Below are positions 45,101 through 55,617 of a stretch of DNA of 64,000 nucleotides, piece after piece. A program made the translations under genes and the position numbers. This DNA comes from Pseudocercospora fijiensis CIRAD86. Its lineage: Eukaryota > Ascomycota > Dothideomycetes > Mycosphaerellales > Mycosphaerellaceae. Position 1 is the first letter of the stretch. The number at the start of each line of letters is the position of its first letter. Where the stretch lies: the NCBI RefSeq assembly GCF_000340215.1, contig NW_006921532.1:11073764-11137763 (forward strand). Direction: 5' to 3'. The notes beneath the pieces were generated by a model. It made no database searches. It was not told where the DNA came from and saw nothing but the letters and a program-made list of their open reading frames with translations.

Positions 45101-45489
45101 TAGTATCAGGCTGCTTGTGAGGACATGGCAGAGGCATGAGGACACTTACTCCTTCTCGTTCCAGAAAGCAAAGGCAATGTGCATGCGGCCGTGAGTGTCT
45201 GATACGCCAGCAATGCCGTCCTCGCCCCAGCGAAAGGTCCTGGCGCGAGCCATGTCATAGGTGAAGGAGCTCCATGCATTGCCATCGGAGCTACGAGGAT
45301 AGTCAGCAGAAGGACGGTATTGGAAGGAAGAAATGGCGCTTCGACTCACGAGTAGTCCTCGCGGACGGTGGACCACTGTCGCTCAGCGGTATATGGACCA
45401 TATTTCTTCCAGTACTTGGTGCGCTCACGGTCCTCCTTCAGACGCTGTTCCTCGACGCTGAGCACTTCTTTATCGTCGATGAGAACCAT
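42143..45489 (-). CDS. Glycoside hydrolase family 63-like protein
   Basis: Four exons on the minus strand (45489-45350, 45290-45150, 45089-42636, 42587-42143) give 1,059 residues. The start is [20 protein letters not shown]. Early parts: [52 protein letters not shown] and [19 protein letters not shown]. The (alpha/alpha)6 barrel shows [68 protein letters not shown] and [12 protein letters not shown]. The C-terminus after the last intron is Ser/charged and probably regulatory. The protein lacks a signal peptide, so it is likely cytosolic and acts on soluble alpha-glucosides or mannosyl sugars; the substrate is not evident. It contains a 24-bp in-frame duplication. Confidence 0.85.
44637..44684. 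repeat. 24-bp in-frame tandem duplication inside the GH63-like gene
   Basis: GACAAGGAGTCCGTTTGCCT plus four bases occurs twice in a row, identical except for the last base. It adds eight residues, giving IRQTDSLS twice. No frame change results. Confidence 0.92.
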
Positions 45490-46736
45490 GGCGACGGTCT
45501 GAGGCTGCCGGGCAGCTTATGGTTGGGGCTCGTGGTCAATGCAGAGCTGGGGTTCCACGCTTGTAGCTTGCTTGAAATGTCGGGTGTTTGGCAGTGCTGC
45601 TTTCTGGCGTCGAGGTGCTGTTTGTCCGCTCCCAGGGAGTGACGGTGAGTGAGCTGGCCTGGGCTGGGCTGGCGATGATGCGGGATTGACAGCTCGATCA
45701 CAAAAAATGCAGTGGGGAGAATAGCGGTACAAGAGGAGCTGTGCTGGATAGCGGATGCTGTGGTGTGGTGTAAAGAGAGGGATGCTGGCTGGAGACTGGC
45801 AAAGAACGAAAGCAATGTTTACAGATGCATGCTCTAACATTGGCAAGCACACGACACCGACACGCGATGGCGCTTCGTGCCTGACCGAGAGTTTGCAGCG
45901 ACTTGCGTGGGTGGCAGGCGCGCTGCAGAGTGCAGGACTCAACGCTTCCTCCGCGGCCTGTCCTATCGATAAGCTGTTTTTCTCGGCGACGATCGCGGAC
46001 TTGAGGCCGGGCCGTAGTGACAACTAACAACCAGAGAGAGTGAAAATGGATTAGACTTCTTGGAATGGTATGGTATTGGTGTTGATCTATCGCATCCGTA
46101 CCGCCATGTCTGCCATCATCCATCTCCCATCTGGGGCCCCGCCCCCGCCGGCGATATCAATTCAGAAGCATTGACCTCTCGTCTTACTCGCGGGAGGTAC
46201 ATATGACTTGAAGCGGTAAGCACTGAGGAGCGATATTCACTCTTGGAAGAAGCAGACGGCGCCTCACCGCTACATCTACCGCAGTCGTAGTTGTCAGAGT
46301 GACGACAGTTTTTTGGTGCAAGAGCAAAGCAAAGCAAAGGTGAGAACGAATGATGTACCATTGTATGCCTGAGGTTGCCTTCATGTCTGATTTCACATGT
46401 GACTAGACAATCCAGTCGATGTTGTGGGTAAAGTCGTCAAAGCTCAGCGAGGAGAACGTGTACGTATGATCCTACGAAAAGCTCATTGTGGCATGACTCG
46501 TTTAATGCTCTGACTCGATTTCGCTGCATGTAAAGTTATTGCGTTGAATGTGCGTGCGTGCGTGCGTGATTGTGATACCGAGCACATTGATATTGATGTT
46601 GGCCAAGTGAAGGACCTGACATCAAGCAGGCATCAAAACTTCATGCCTGAATCGCAGCCCCACCTTGCTGGCACACGAGAGCAGCTTGATACCTACACAG
46701 CCTTGACTACTTCATACAGACACGACGCCCGCAAAC
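45490..46736. other. Divergent intergenic region between the GH63-like gene and NMT1
   Basis: The two genes point away from each other, so both promoters must lie here. Visible features are a GTGC/GTGCGTGCGT run near 46550-46567 and AAAGCAAAGC repeats near 46325. No gene was recognised. Confidence 0.45.
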
Positions 46737-48450
46737 ATGGCGGAACAGGGGAAGGAGAAACCTGCCGATGCCACACTGGCAAGCGATCTAGCCGACAAGT
46801 CGCTAGAAAATCCCGCCGCTACCTCAAAAGCCGCCGATGATCTCGCTAACGACGACGAGGAGGAAGGGGATGAGGAAGAAGGAGACGAGGCCGAGGAAGT
46901 AGGAACAGCAGGCGCTAGTACAACAGGGAAGAAGAAGCGCAAGCCGAGAAAGAAGAAGAAGAAGAAGTCTGTCAGCGAAGAAGTCGCACCCTCCAAGCTG
47001 ATTCCGCAGAACAAGCCCGTCGCAGTCCATGATATACCCTCCCTGCTCAAGCAATTACAGCTGGAGCAACCCAAGAAAGAAGGAAAAGCGCCCGAAGACT
47101 ACAAGTTCTGGAACACACAGCCAGTGCCCAAGTTCAAGGAGCCCAATCTCCTGCAAACCACAAACGGCAGCTCGGGTGAAGCTCTACCCGAAGGTCCCAT
47201 CCTACCCAACGAGGTCTGCAAAGCCAGCGCAAAACAAGAGCCAGAGAAGCTCGTCGACGGCTTCGAGTGGTGTCTAATCGACTTGGATGACAAGGAGGAG
47301 CTGCAGGAGTTCTACGACCTGCTGTACAACCACTATGTCGAGGACACGGATGGCTCCTTCCGCTTCAACTACTCCACACAGTTCCTGGCCTGGGCACTGA
47401 AACCACCCGGCTGGAAGAAAGAATGGCACGTAGGCGTCCGCACTGCCACTAAGGATGGCAAGAAGGGTAAGCTCGTTGCATCTATTGCTGGCATTCCAGT
47501 CACTCTGCGCGTGCGAGGAGAGAAGGTCAACGCAAGCGAGATCAATTTCCTCGCTATCCACCGCAAGCTACGCAACAAGCGACTTGCCCCTGTTCTGATC
47601 AAGGAGATTACGCGAAGATGCTACATTAACGACATCTTTCAAGCACTCTACACTGCCGGTACACTTCTTCCCACACCAGTCAGCACATGCCGATACTTTC
47701 ACCGCTCGCTCGATTGGGAGCATCTCTTCCACACCGGCTTCAGTCACATGCCAGCAGGATCATCGGCATTACGACAAAAGTACAGGTACAAGCTGGAGTC
47801 GCACACGCAGCTTAAGGGTCTGCGGCCGATGAAGCCGGCAGACATTCCAGCCGTGAAAGATCTGCTGACTCGGTACACCGAACGCTTCGACCTGCGACAA
47901 GAATTCACCGAAGAGGAAATTTCCCACTACATCTGCTCTGACACGACCAAGGACGTGGTGTGGAGTTACGTGGTAGAAGAGAACGGCAAGATCACTGATT
48001 TCGTCTCTTACTACCTTCTCGAGGTGCGCTCCACCACATTGAACTTCAATGCTCATACTGACATGTCTGCAGTCCACAGTCCTCCGCTCGTCGAAGCGTG
48101 AAACGATCCGCGCCGCCTACCTCTACTACTACGCCACCGAGTCTGCCTTCCAGGTGCCCAGTAAGGCTAAAGTCAAAGCTCAAGCACTTCAAGAAACGCT
48201 CAAAGCTCGCCTCGACCTCCTCATTCACGATGCCCTCATTCTCGCGAAGAAAGACGACTTCCATGTCTTCAACGCCCTCACTCTACTCGACAATCCGCTC
48301 TTCCTCAAAGACCAGAAATTCGAGCCAGGAGATGGAAAGCTGCATTACTACCTCTTCAATTGGCGAACTCCCGTCCTGCCTGGTGGAATCGATGCAAACA
48401 AAAACGTCGATCCCACCAAGATGGGCGGCGTTGGTGTTGTCATGCTGTAA
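46737..48450 (+). CDS. NMT1: Glycylpeptide N-tetradecanoyltransferase (N-myristoyltransferase)
   Basis: Two exons (46737-48023 and 48073-48450) give 554 residues. The variable N-terminus is acidic then very basic (KKKRKPRKKKKKK), as in eukaryotic NMTs that bind ribosomes. The catalytic GNAT-fold core shows FEWCLIDLDDKEELQEFYDL, NHYVEDTDGSFRFNYS, FLAWALKPPGW, EINFLAIHRKLRNKRLAPVL, IKEITRRCYINDIFQALYT and TCRYFHRSLDW. The end is KMGGVGVVML; in this family the C-terminal carboxylate serves as the catalytic base, so an intact terminus matters and is present. The enzyme attaches myristate to N-terminal Gly of client proteins and is essential in fungi studied. Confidence 0.96.
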
Positions 48451-48944
48451 ATGACAATGAATGTGTGTGCATCACATAGCATAGCATACGGTAGCATAGC
48501 GCTGGTCATAAAAAGGATGAAAATTTACCAAAACGAATGAAAGGAAAAGTTTTCACGACATTGAAAGCAGAACATGGCCCGCATGGACTTGCTCGCCTGT
48601 CACATCCCATGACCCACCCTCAAAACACGCAAGAAACTTTCTTTTTCACACTTCGATGTCGTAATTCAAGCATCCGTCGCGGACGATGCACCAGTCAATG
48701 AGGGCATGTGGTATGTCTGTACCTGCGCTGTGAATACTTGGCATTCCAAGTCCTCGCCCTCGCCCTGGAAGAAGCCACAACGAGCTACAGTACTTACAAA
48801 CCAGATTTGCTCGTTTAGTACCAGCGTCTCGCGTAAGACTGCCAGGACGGAGACCCCGCTGTACGACGGCAGGTCTGTCGTTGCTTTCATTGGCGGACGA
48901 ATATTCCAGGTGTCCTTGAGAACGCCTCGAAATGTCAGCTATTA
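48451..48944. other. No gene seen
   Basis: NMT1 3' flank (ATAGCATAGCATACGGTAGC short repeats near 48478) and the upstream flank of the pseudokinase relic. Confidence 0.4.
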
Positions 48945-49703
48945 ATGATCGGGTCCTGCTCTTGCACATATCGTCTCGGCCAAGTGGTAATCAAAGTTCC
49001 ACGGATTGACTCAGAAGAAGCAGAAATCACACAAGCCAATGCAAAAGCCACGAAAATCGAAGCAAACGTCTACAAAATTCTCGGGAGGACCCATGACCGC
49101 ATGGCAAACTGCCTCTACATTAGTCCTACAAACGACGTGATGATACTGGAGTTCTACGGCCACGGCAACCTGAAAGACTACATTACAACCCCATAGAACC
49201 CCAACGCTTCCGCAACTCCACAAATGGGGCAAAGCAAATGATCGAAGCTGTCCAATTCGTCCACAGCAAAGGTATTCGACACTCGGATCTCAGACTCAGC
49301 CAATGGTTCCTGGATTCCGGAATGAACGCGCGCCTCAGCGATTTCAATTCATCCGGCTACGACGAATGTCTGACCTTGGGTCTTCGTGGCGAGAAAGCTC
49401 TGGGAAACGAAAAATCCAAGCCATTTCATGCCTCGAGACACTTTTGAAGATGACTTCAGTTCGCTCGGATTTATTTCGCTTTGGGATCGGCGCTTTTTTG
49501 AGATTGAATCTGGGAGTACACCGTTTGTTGGTGTAGATGACGAGACTATCACGCAGCGCTTTGCTCTGAGAGAGTTTCCTGAGGTTGAGGATTTGACGCT
49601 GGGATGCTTGATTTTGGGGGCGTGGGAGGGGAAATCCGATGAGGCTGCTGAGATGCTAGTGATGGGTAAGCAAGTTTGGGATTCTGGAGATCCAATATAC
49701 TAA
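48945..49703 (+). pseudogene. Frameshifted protein-kinase-like gene (degenerate kinase family)
   Basis: Three frames carry successive parts of one kinase fold. 48945-49193: TYRLGQVVIKVP with the beta-3 Lys, AKATKIEANVYKILG with the alpha-C Glu, and NDVMILEFYGHGNLKDYIT. After a shift near 49190: QMIEAVQFVHSKGIRHSDLR (the HRD equivalent reads HSD) and NARLSDFNSSGYD (DFN in place of DFG). After two more shifts between about 49450 and 49500: VRSDLFRFGIGAF, then FEIESGSTPFVGVDDETITQ and CLILGAWEGKSDEAAEML. The glycine loop is incomplete. The family is an expanded set of degenerate kinases in filamentous fungi; this copy has at least three frame disruptions and is dead. Confidence 0.72.
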
Positions 49704-50471
49704 TTATGCAGCGCTGGCTGCTAGTCAGGACCTGCAAGCGCATGCCTACCACAATCAGGAGCTTTATATTTGGAGCTTTTTTTTGCAAATAGCGCCTATT
49801 TTTGCAACCTTTGACACTGCAAGAAACACTTCTCGGTCGGGGATATGTCTTTCCACCTCATGTCCGAGAAGTCTTTGGACCGCAGCGCTTCTGATCACCG
49901 GCGATGGACATAGCACATAAGGCGAACGAGGCAAGCAAGAATTTCCACCCTTGGCGAGCGAAGATGTCGACTTAACACTGTTCAAAGCCTCGAGTGGGTT
50001 ATGCCGCGCTGACTATATCGTGCGTTGTCAACGTAACCAGAACGAGTAAGGTCACAAGAGGTGTTTGCTCAGCGGACTCTTTCCACAGTCTGTTTGGGAA
50101 GAAAGAAGAACGAGAGCACTCTTCGGTTTGTAAAGGCAAAGGCCACGCCACGAAGTTTTCGACGTATATAACTCTTGACAGTGGATGGGGTGCGAAGGCT
50201 GGATTTGATGGCCGTTGGTGGAGTCTGGGAGCGAGAGTGACCGGACCTGTTTTTCTGTGAATTTCGAAGCTCACATCGGGCGCGTGAGATTGTGTTCCCA
50301 AGGCCGGAGGCTCAGATCGTGCTCTATTCGAGGGTCAACTCCATTTGAACGCGCTATCTCTCGGCCATTGTCTACGAGCTAAGCTCCTGACCCTCACTGC
50401 AGAGCTAGCCATAACAGACCACGCAAAAAGCCTCCAACTCCATAGCTCTGATACCACATGCAGAGCTGTAG
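49704..50471. other. No gene seen
   Basis: 3' flanks of the kinase relic and ILV1 (convergent). Only short frames are present. Confidence 0.4.
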
Positions 50472-52342
50472 CTAACCTCTCATGAACATCTGATACGTCT
50501 CATTATCCGTCTCTTCCGTGTATCCATATCCAAGATCCTTGAGAAATTTCTGTAATTCCGCTTCCTGTTCCGGAGGTGTCTGGATCGCAGCCAGAATCTT
50601 GGCAATGTCACCTCCATAATTTCGATAATGGAAAAGTGAGATATTGAACCCTGGTTGCAGCGTCGTCAAGAATTTGTAGAGCGCTCCACCTCGTTCCGGA
50701 AACTCGAAGGCGAAAAGTCGTTCGTTGGCCGCATTACTTCGGCCTCCGATCAGATATCGAATGTGTGTTTTCGCGATTTCGTCTCCTGTTACGTCGCGGC
50801 TGGCCATGCCTTCGTTTTCTAATCTGTGCATCAGGTCTTGTACATCACGGACTCGAGCGGCGGCTGCGACCTGGATTCCGATGAGGACGTTTGCTGCTGC
50901 TTCTGTGGCGTATCGGTAGCAGAATTCGGTGACGACCAGCGGATTGACTGTTTCTATGAGCTTAGCGAAAGCGCCTGGTCGCTCCGGAATCGTGACTGCT
51001 AATAATGCCTCCTTCTTCTCACCAATTGCAGCGCGTTCGGCTACGAAGCGGAGTCGATCGAAATTCATATTCGCTCCTGAAGCCACAGCGACGAGTTGGC
51101 GACGAGTGTCCTGCGATGGATTTGACCGAACATATTTCTTCAGTCCGGCCAAGGCAAGCGCTCCTGCTGGTTCCAGAATAGATCTCGTGTCTTCATACAC
51201 ATCCTTAATGGCTGCACAAATAGCATCTGTGTCGACCTGAACAACCTCATCGACGACTTCTTGACAAAGACGGAAGGTCTCTTCACCGACAGTCTTGACG
51301 GCTGCCCCATCCGCGAAAAGTCCGACACTTGGAAGCGTCACTCTCTTTCCGAGCTTTAGAGACTGTACTAATGCGTTCGCATCAAATGTCTCCACGCCAA
51401 TGATCTTCACGTGAGGAGCAACTCGCTTCACCCATGTACCGATGCCAGCAATGAGGCCACCTCCACCAACGCAGCAGAATATGGCCTCCAGCTTGTCGGT
51501 ATCCGCCTGACGAAGGATTTCCATGCCAATGGTTCCTTGCCCTGCAATGACATACGGATCGTCGAATGGAGGAATATTCGTAAGTCCATTGGATGCCGCT
51601 CTCCGATTGCATTCCGCTTTCGCTTCATCGAAGTCCGCTCCATGAAGGACGACATTACCGCCAAGCCTAGAGACGTTCTGATGTTTAATGGCTGGAGTGC
51701 CAAGTGGCATGGTGATGGTTGCTGGAATGCGTAGTTTACGTGCAGAGAACGCTACACCTTGAGCGTGGTTGCCAGCTGAACAAGCAATGACGCCCTTCCA
51801 TCGTTCTTCTTGTGTCAAATGGGCCATCTTGTTGTAGGCTCCTCGCAATTTGAACGAGAATACTGGAAGCAAGTCTTCTCGCTTGAGCATTACTGTAGTC
51901 TCTAGTCGGTTGCTGAGATTTACAGCATGTGTGAGGGGAGTCTGCTCAACAACGTCGTATACTTTCGCCATTGAGATCAAACGTAAGTACTGTGAATGCA
52001 TTAGCAAGGCCAAGGTCACTTCAACTTTTAGGGGTTACCGTGGTGTGGTCTGAGAGGTCGGTGCCCTGGTTCGCGTTGCGAGACGGATCGATCGGCCCTC
52101 AACTGGCAAATAAGACTCACATCTGGATGGCCATTGGGTAGCAGCAAGTGTTCCGGCAACAATGATGTCGGTTTTACTTTTGGTGTTGCTGAAGGTGGCG
52201 AAGGATTAATAGAATACTCCGTCAACGCCAACTGTGTATGTGATGGTTTTGGCGTGGTTGGTGCCTTCACTTCTGGTGTTTGGACGCCATTCTCGCTCTC
52301 CGTGGTATGAGTGCCATTGGGCACTCCATTTTCCTCGCTCAT
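50472..52342 (-). CDS. ILV1: Threonine dehydratase (deaminase), biosynthetic
   Basis: Two exons on the minus strand (52342-52121 and 51989-50472) give 579 residues. The PLP-binding Lys is in [13 protein letters not shown] (about residue 121). Other landmarks are [15 protein letters not shown], the PLP phosphate loop [24 protein letters not shown] and [10 protein letters not shown]. Two ACT-like regulatory domains follow ([20 protein letters not shown] and [20 protein letters not shown]), the site of isoleucine feedback in this family. It converts threonine to 2-oxobutanoate, the first committed step of isoleucine synthesis in mitochondria. The first exon ([20 protein letters not shown]) is acidic and not a classic mitochondrial presequence, which is odd. 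A further start inside exon 2 (MAKVYDVV) would lack this leader. Confidence 0.93.
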
Positions 52343-52853
52343 GGCTACGTGTATGTCATGGAGAAGCAGTCCGTGGAGATCGAGGTTTCTTATATAGAGG
52401 CCGGAATACGGTGGCAGCTCAATGCCGAATATGTGCGGTCAATGCCCCAGTCATTCGGGGATATGGAGTCGAGGCGGTAGGTGGTGTTCACAAAATCGAA
52501 TCTTGGTGTAAAGTGTAAAGCCAACCTGCATATCGGCTGAGGCGGTACGAGCCGATGAATAAGGTTTCCGCTAGCAAGGGCCCGCTTTTCTGGCCGGAAG
52601 TGAATGTGCTCTGGCTGCGGAACGACATCACCACTTTTGCGCATACCATCAAACGACTGAGCAGATTGGCTGTTCAACATAGGTACCTCGCGCTCAACTC
52701 ATTTCGCGTATTGCATCCAAAGTCGTGCGGCTGTCAACACAATACTTGTTAAAGTCAAGAACAAGCATATCAACACTCCTACACCCACCAAGGTAGGAGT
52801 GAAGGTCCACACCACCAATATCGGAACAGCTCTTGGGAACCACATCGCCGAAT
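52343..52853. other. Divergent promoter region between ILV1 and RCF1
   Basis: About 510 bp separate the two start codons. No further gene and no clear TGACTC (Gcn4/Cpc1) motif was seen. Confidence 0.4.
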
Positions 52854-53515
52854 ATGTCCGTCCCCGGAAATATCAATACCGCACCTCCGCCTTCGTCATT
52901 CGATGAGAACAAGGACTTCTATGAAGAGTCAAGATGGGCGAAGATGAAGAGAAGGTTGGTGGAGGAGCCTTTGATTCCACTTGGTTGCGCCTTGACTTGC
53001 TGGGCACTATATGAAGCGTAGGCATATCCGGGAGAAGTAGAGTCTGATCGATGCTGACGAGATGTAGGACACGATCGATAAGAGCTGGCGACAAACACAA
53101 GACGAATAGAATGTTCCGTCGACGTATTTACGCTCAGGGGTTCACAATCGTAGCCATGCTTGCTGGATCAGCATACTGGAAAGGCGACCGTGAGAAGCGG
53201 AAGCAGTATGATGGACTCGTGGAGGAGAAACAAAAGAAGGAGCGCCATGCAGCGTGGCTGAGAGAATTGGAGATTCGTGATGAGGAAGAGCAGGAATTGA
53301 GGAAGCTGCGCAACAAGCTTATGCAAGCACGGACAGCGGAGAAGCAAGGTTTCAACCAAGACGAAAGAAGGCTTCTGGAAGAGAAGCAGAGAAAGAATTC
53401 TGGGCAGGAGGGAGGTGGCTTTGGTAGTATAAGGAGTACCCTGGAGGCCAGCGAGAGCAGAAGACCAAACAGCATATTGGACTCCGCCATGGCTCTATGG
53501 CGGAACTCACGGTGA
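52854..53515 (+). CDS. RCF1: Respiratory supercomplex factor 1 (HIG1 domain)
   Basis: Two exons (52854-53017 and 53068-53515) give 203 residues. The start [20 protein letters not shown] is chosen over an in-frame Met seven codons upstream because it has family-like spacing. The HIG1 domain covers [20 protein letters not shown] with membrane segment 1, then [20 protein letters not shown] (the RAGD-xx-xxN-xMFR signature) and membrane segment 2 ([14 protein letters not shown]). A long charged coiled coil follows ([20 protein letters not shown]), as in fungal Rcf1. It is an inner-mitochondrial-membrane protein that associates complexes III and IV. The intron splits the HIG1 domain. Confidence 0.93.
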
Positions 53516-54325
53516 GAAGCATAATGTGAAATTGTTCAGACTAACGCTCAAGAGCGGCGAGACACCTTGATCATTGTATAGATATTGATGGCAGCGGCAC
53601 AGTATAGCCTTACGATCAGACCTGCTCACAGGGACGTGTCTCAACTCACGGGGCTGCGCGCACCTATCCTCCCAGACACAAAATCATTTGAAATGTGTCG
53701 CTGAACATACCAGATCAAGCGTGTAAAATCTAGTGGAAGTCTTTGCACAATCTGGTAAAGGTATTCAGGAGCCGACACAATGCTCGCGATCGATTCATAC
53801 AACACGATCAGAAGCCTGTGACCATCCTGCACTGGTGCCAAGAACGCGTCAAATCAATGGAACGCTGAAGTCAGATACACCAGGATATGGGTCGCCTAGT
53901 ACAGCGACAACATAAATGCAACACCAGCGTTGAGGCTCACTCCGCCCTATCGCTAAATGGCTGCGATTTCGACAAGACGGTTATGATCGCATTGGAGGAT
54001 CATCAGATGATAGCCCCCTTCTGGCAACCGCGAGACTAGTACTACGGGAGACCACTGCTCTGCTCTGCCTGACACCTGGCGCCAGCTGCGTCGCTTCCGT
54101 GAAAATACTGGCAGTCGCAACGACTAGCGCAGCAACCGCTACTACGGCAAGACCTGCCGGCTGGAGTCGAGGTAAACATTCGACTGTTCTCCGTCTCCTC
54201 TCCCTCTCTCCACAACAACACACACTGCACTGCCAAAACATCCTTCACCACATTCCCAGCCAATAGCAATTTCAGAGCCACTATATCGACAACCAACAGA
54301 TTCACAACACATCAATCCAGCGGAG
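53516..54325. other. No gene seen
   Basis: A 66-codon minus frame (53841-53641) shows no known domain. The last 150 bp are the likely promoter of the secreted-protein gene. Confidence 0.4.
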
Positions 54326-54990
54326 ATGTATCTAGCCACTGTACTCGCACTGATCGCCGCCGCCGCAGCACTTCCCTCACCGGCAGAACTCGGAACAAGC
54401 CAGTCTCCTCAGTACTATACTCTTTTCGCTGTGAAGGGCAACGAAACTGGCAATGGGACTCCTCTCTACACAATAAAAAATGGAAGCAACCCAGAGAACC
54501 CAGAGGTGTTCTTCGTGACCCGCCACAGATATGCCGACCATTCTGCGCAAGTCCTTTGGCAGCCCACTACTGCAGGGCCGAGTCTTGCTTTGGACCATGG
54601 CTCGACGTCCGTCCCTATCACTGCGTTTGAGGAGGTAACTACAGCCCGAGTGATTCTTGTTCAAGCGAGGATGCTGATCTTCTCTGTAGCTTGCTGTTCC
54701 GGGCAGAAAGCATCCCGTTCGTGCCATCCCGGGATCTGATTTTCAGACAGGATGGTATGAAGACGCGGATGGCAACATTTTGAACCATTCCAGTGGAAAG
54801 AACAATCACCTTCGTAAGTCGAATCTGATGTACCTACACTGTGTTGATGGCGTTCGCTGACGGAACCCTAGTCTGCAAAAAGAAAATCAATCACCACACG
54901 GAGCAAATGCTGTTCTGCGGTATGGGCAAGGACAATAAGCATGCGCCGAAAAACTGTGAATTTGCCAGACTGCGCCTGGTGAAGAAATGA
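54326..54990 (+). CDS. Small secreted protein, unknown function
   Basis: Three exons (54326-54634, 54690-54813, 54872-54990) give 183 residues. The N-terminal signal peptide is MYLATVLALIAAAAALPSPA. The mature part has QYYTLFAVKGNETGNG, FFVTRHRYADHSAQVLW, FQTGWYEDADGNILNHSSG and a C-terminal segment LLCKKKINHHTEQMLFCGMG followed by NCEFARLRLVKK, with three Cys and several N-glycosylation sites. Introns have standard GTAACT/GTAAGT donors and keep the frame. The size, secretion signal and lack of a known domain fit an effector-like or wall protein, but that role is inference. Confidence 0.72.
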
Positions 54991-55617
54991 CGAAGCCACA
55001 TGGAGGAGATGGATGGCTCACGGGCCCTACCTTTTGGCTCACAAGAGCGACAACGACGAATCCTGTGTACTTTACATAAATGTCTAATCAAGTCCTGACC
55101 TACATGTACTCCCACTCATACTGAACACGCCTTCTCGTATGCCACAATAGTCCTCTGTGACCGATTACGTCCCAATGTCTGCCCGATACGTCTGCATACC
55201 ATGAAGCTCACCTCAGCTCCTGACATTGACTCACCACTCCGATGTCTCCCACCATCATGCACGATGGCAACAACACAATGTAGGCGCGCTTCTCTTCAAC
55301 TCTCACTCAACCTCTGCCTGCAAAACTCTCCTTCCCAAGTCTCACCCTTACCGGAGGACATGCTTCAAATCATGATGGTATTTATCTAGATTCATTTCGA
55401 AATTATATACCATTCATCCTCTAATTTATCCATTCGCTTCGAAATGCGACCGAGAACTCAGAATAGTTCACTTCGACGTGTCGGGCATGGACATATCACA
55501 CGCGATGGTGCAAGGATGCTAGAGAGAGAGAGAGGGTATTGCACAGTGCAGCTCGACACTGGAGTCGTTTTGAAGCTAGTGCCAGGCGCTGCAAGATTCT
55601 GCGAGGGCAGCATACAA
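54991..55617. other. No gene seen
   Basis: Convergent 3' flanks of the secreted-protein gene and MED16. A GA run occurs near 55520-55535. Confidence 0.4.
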
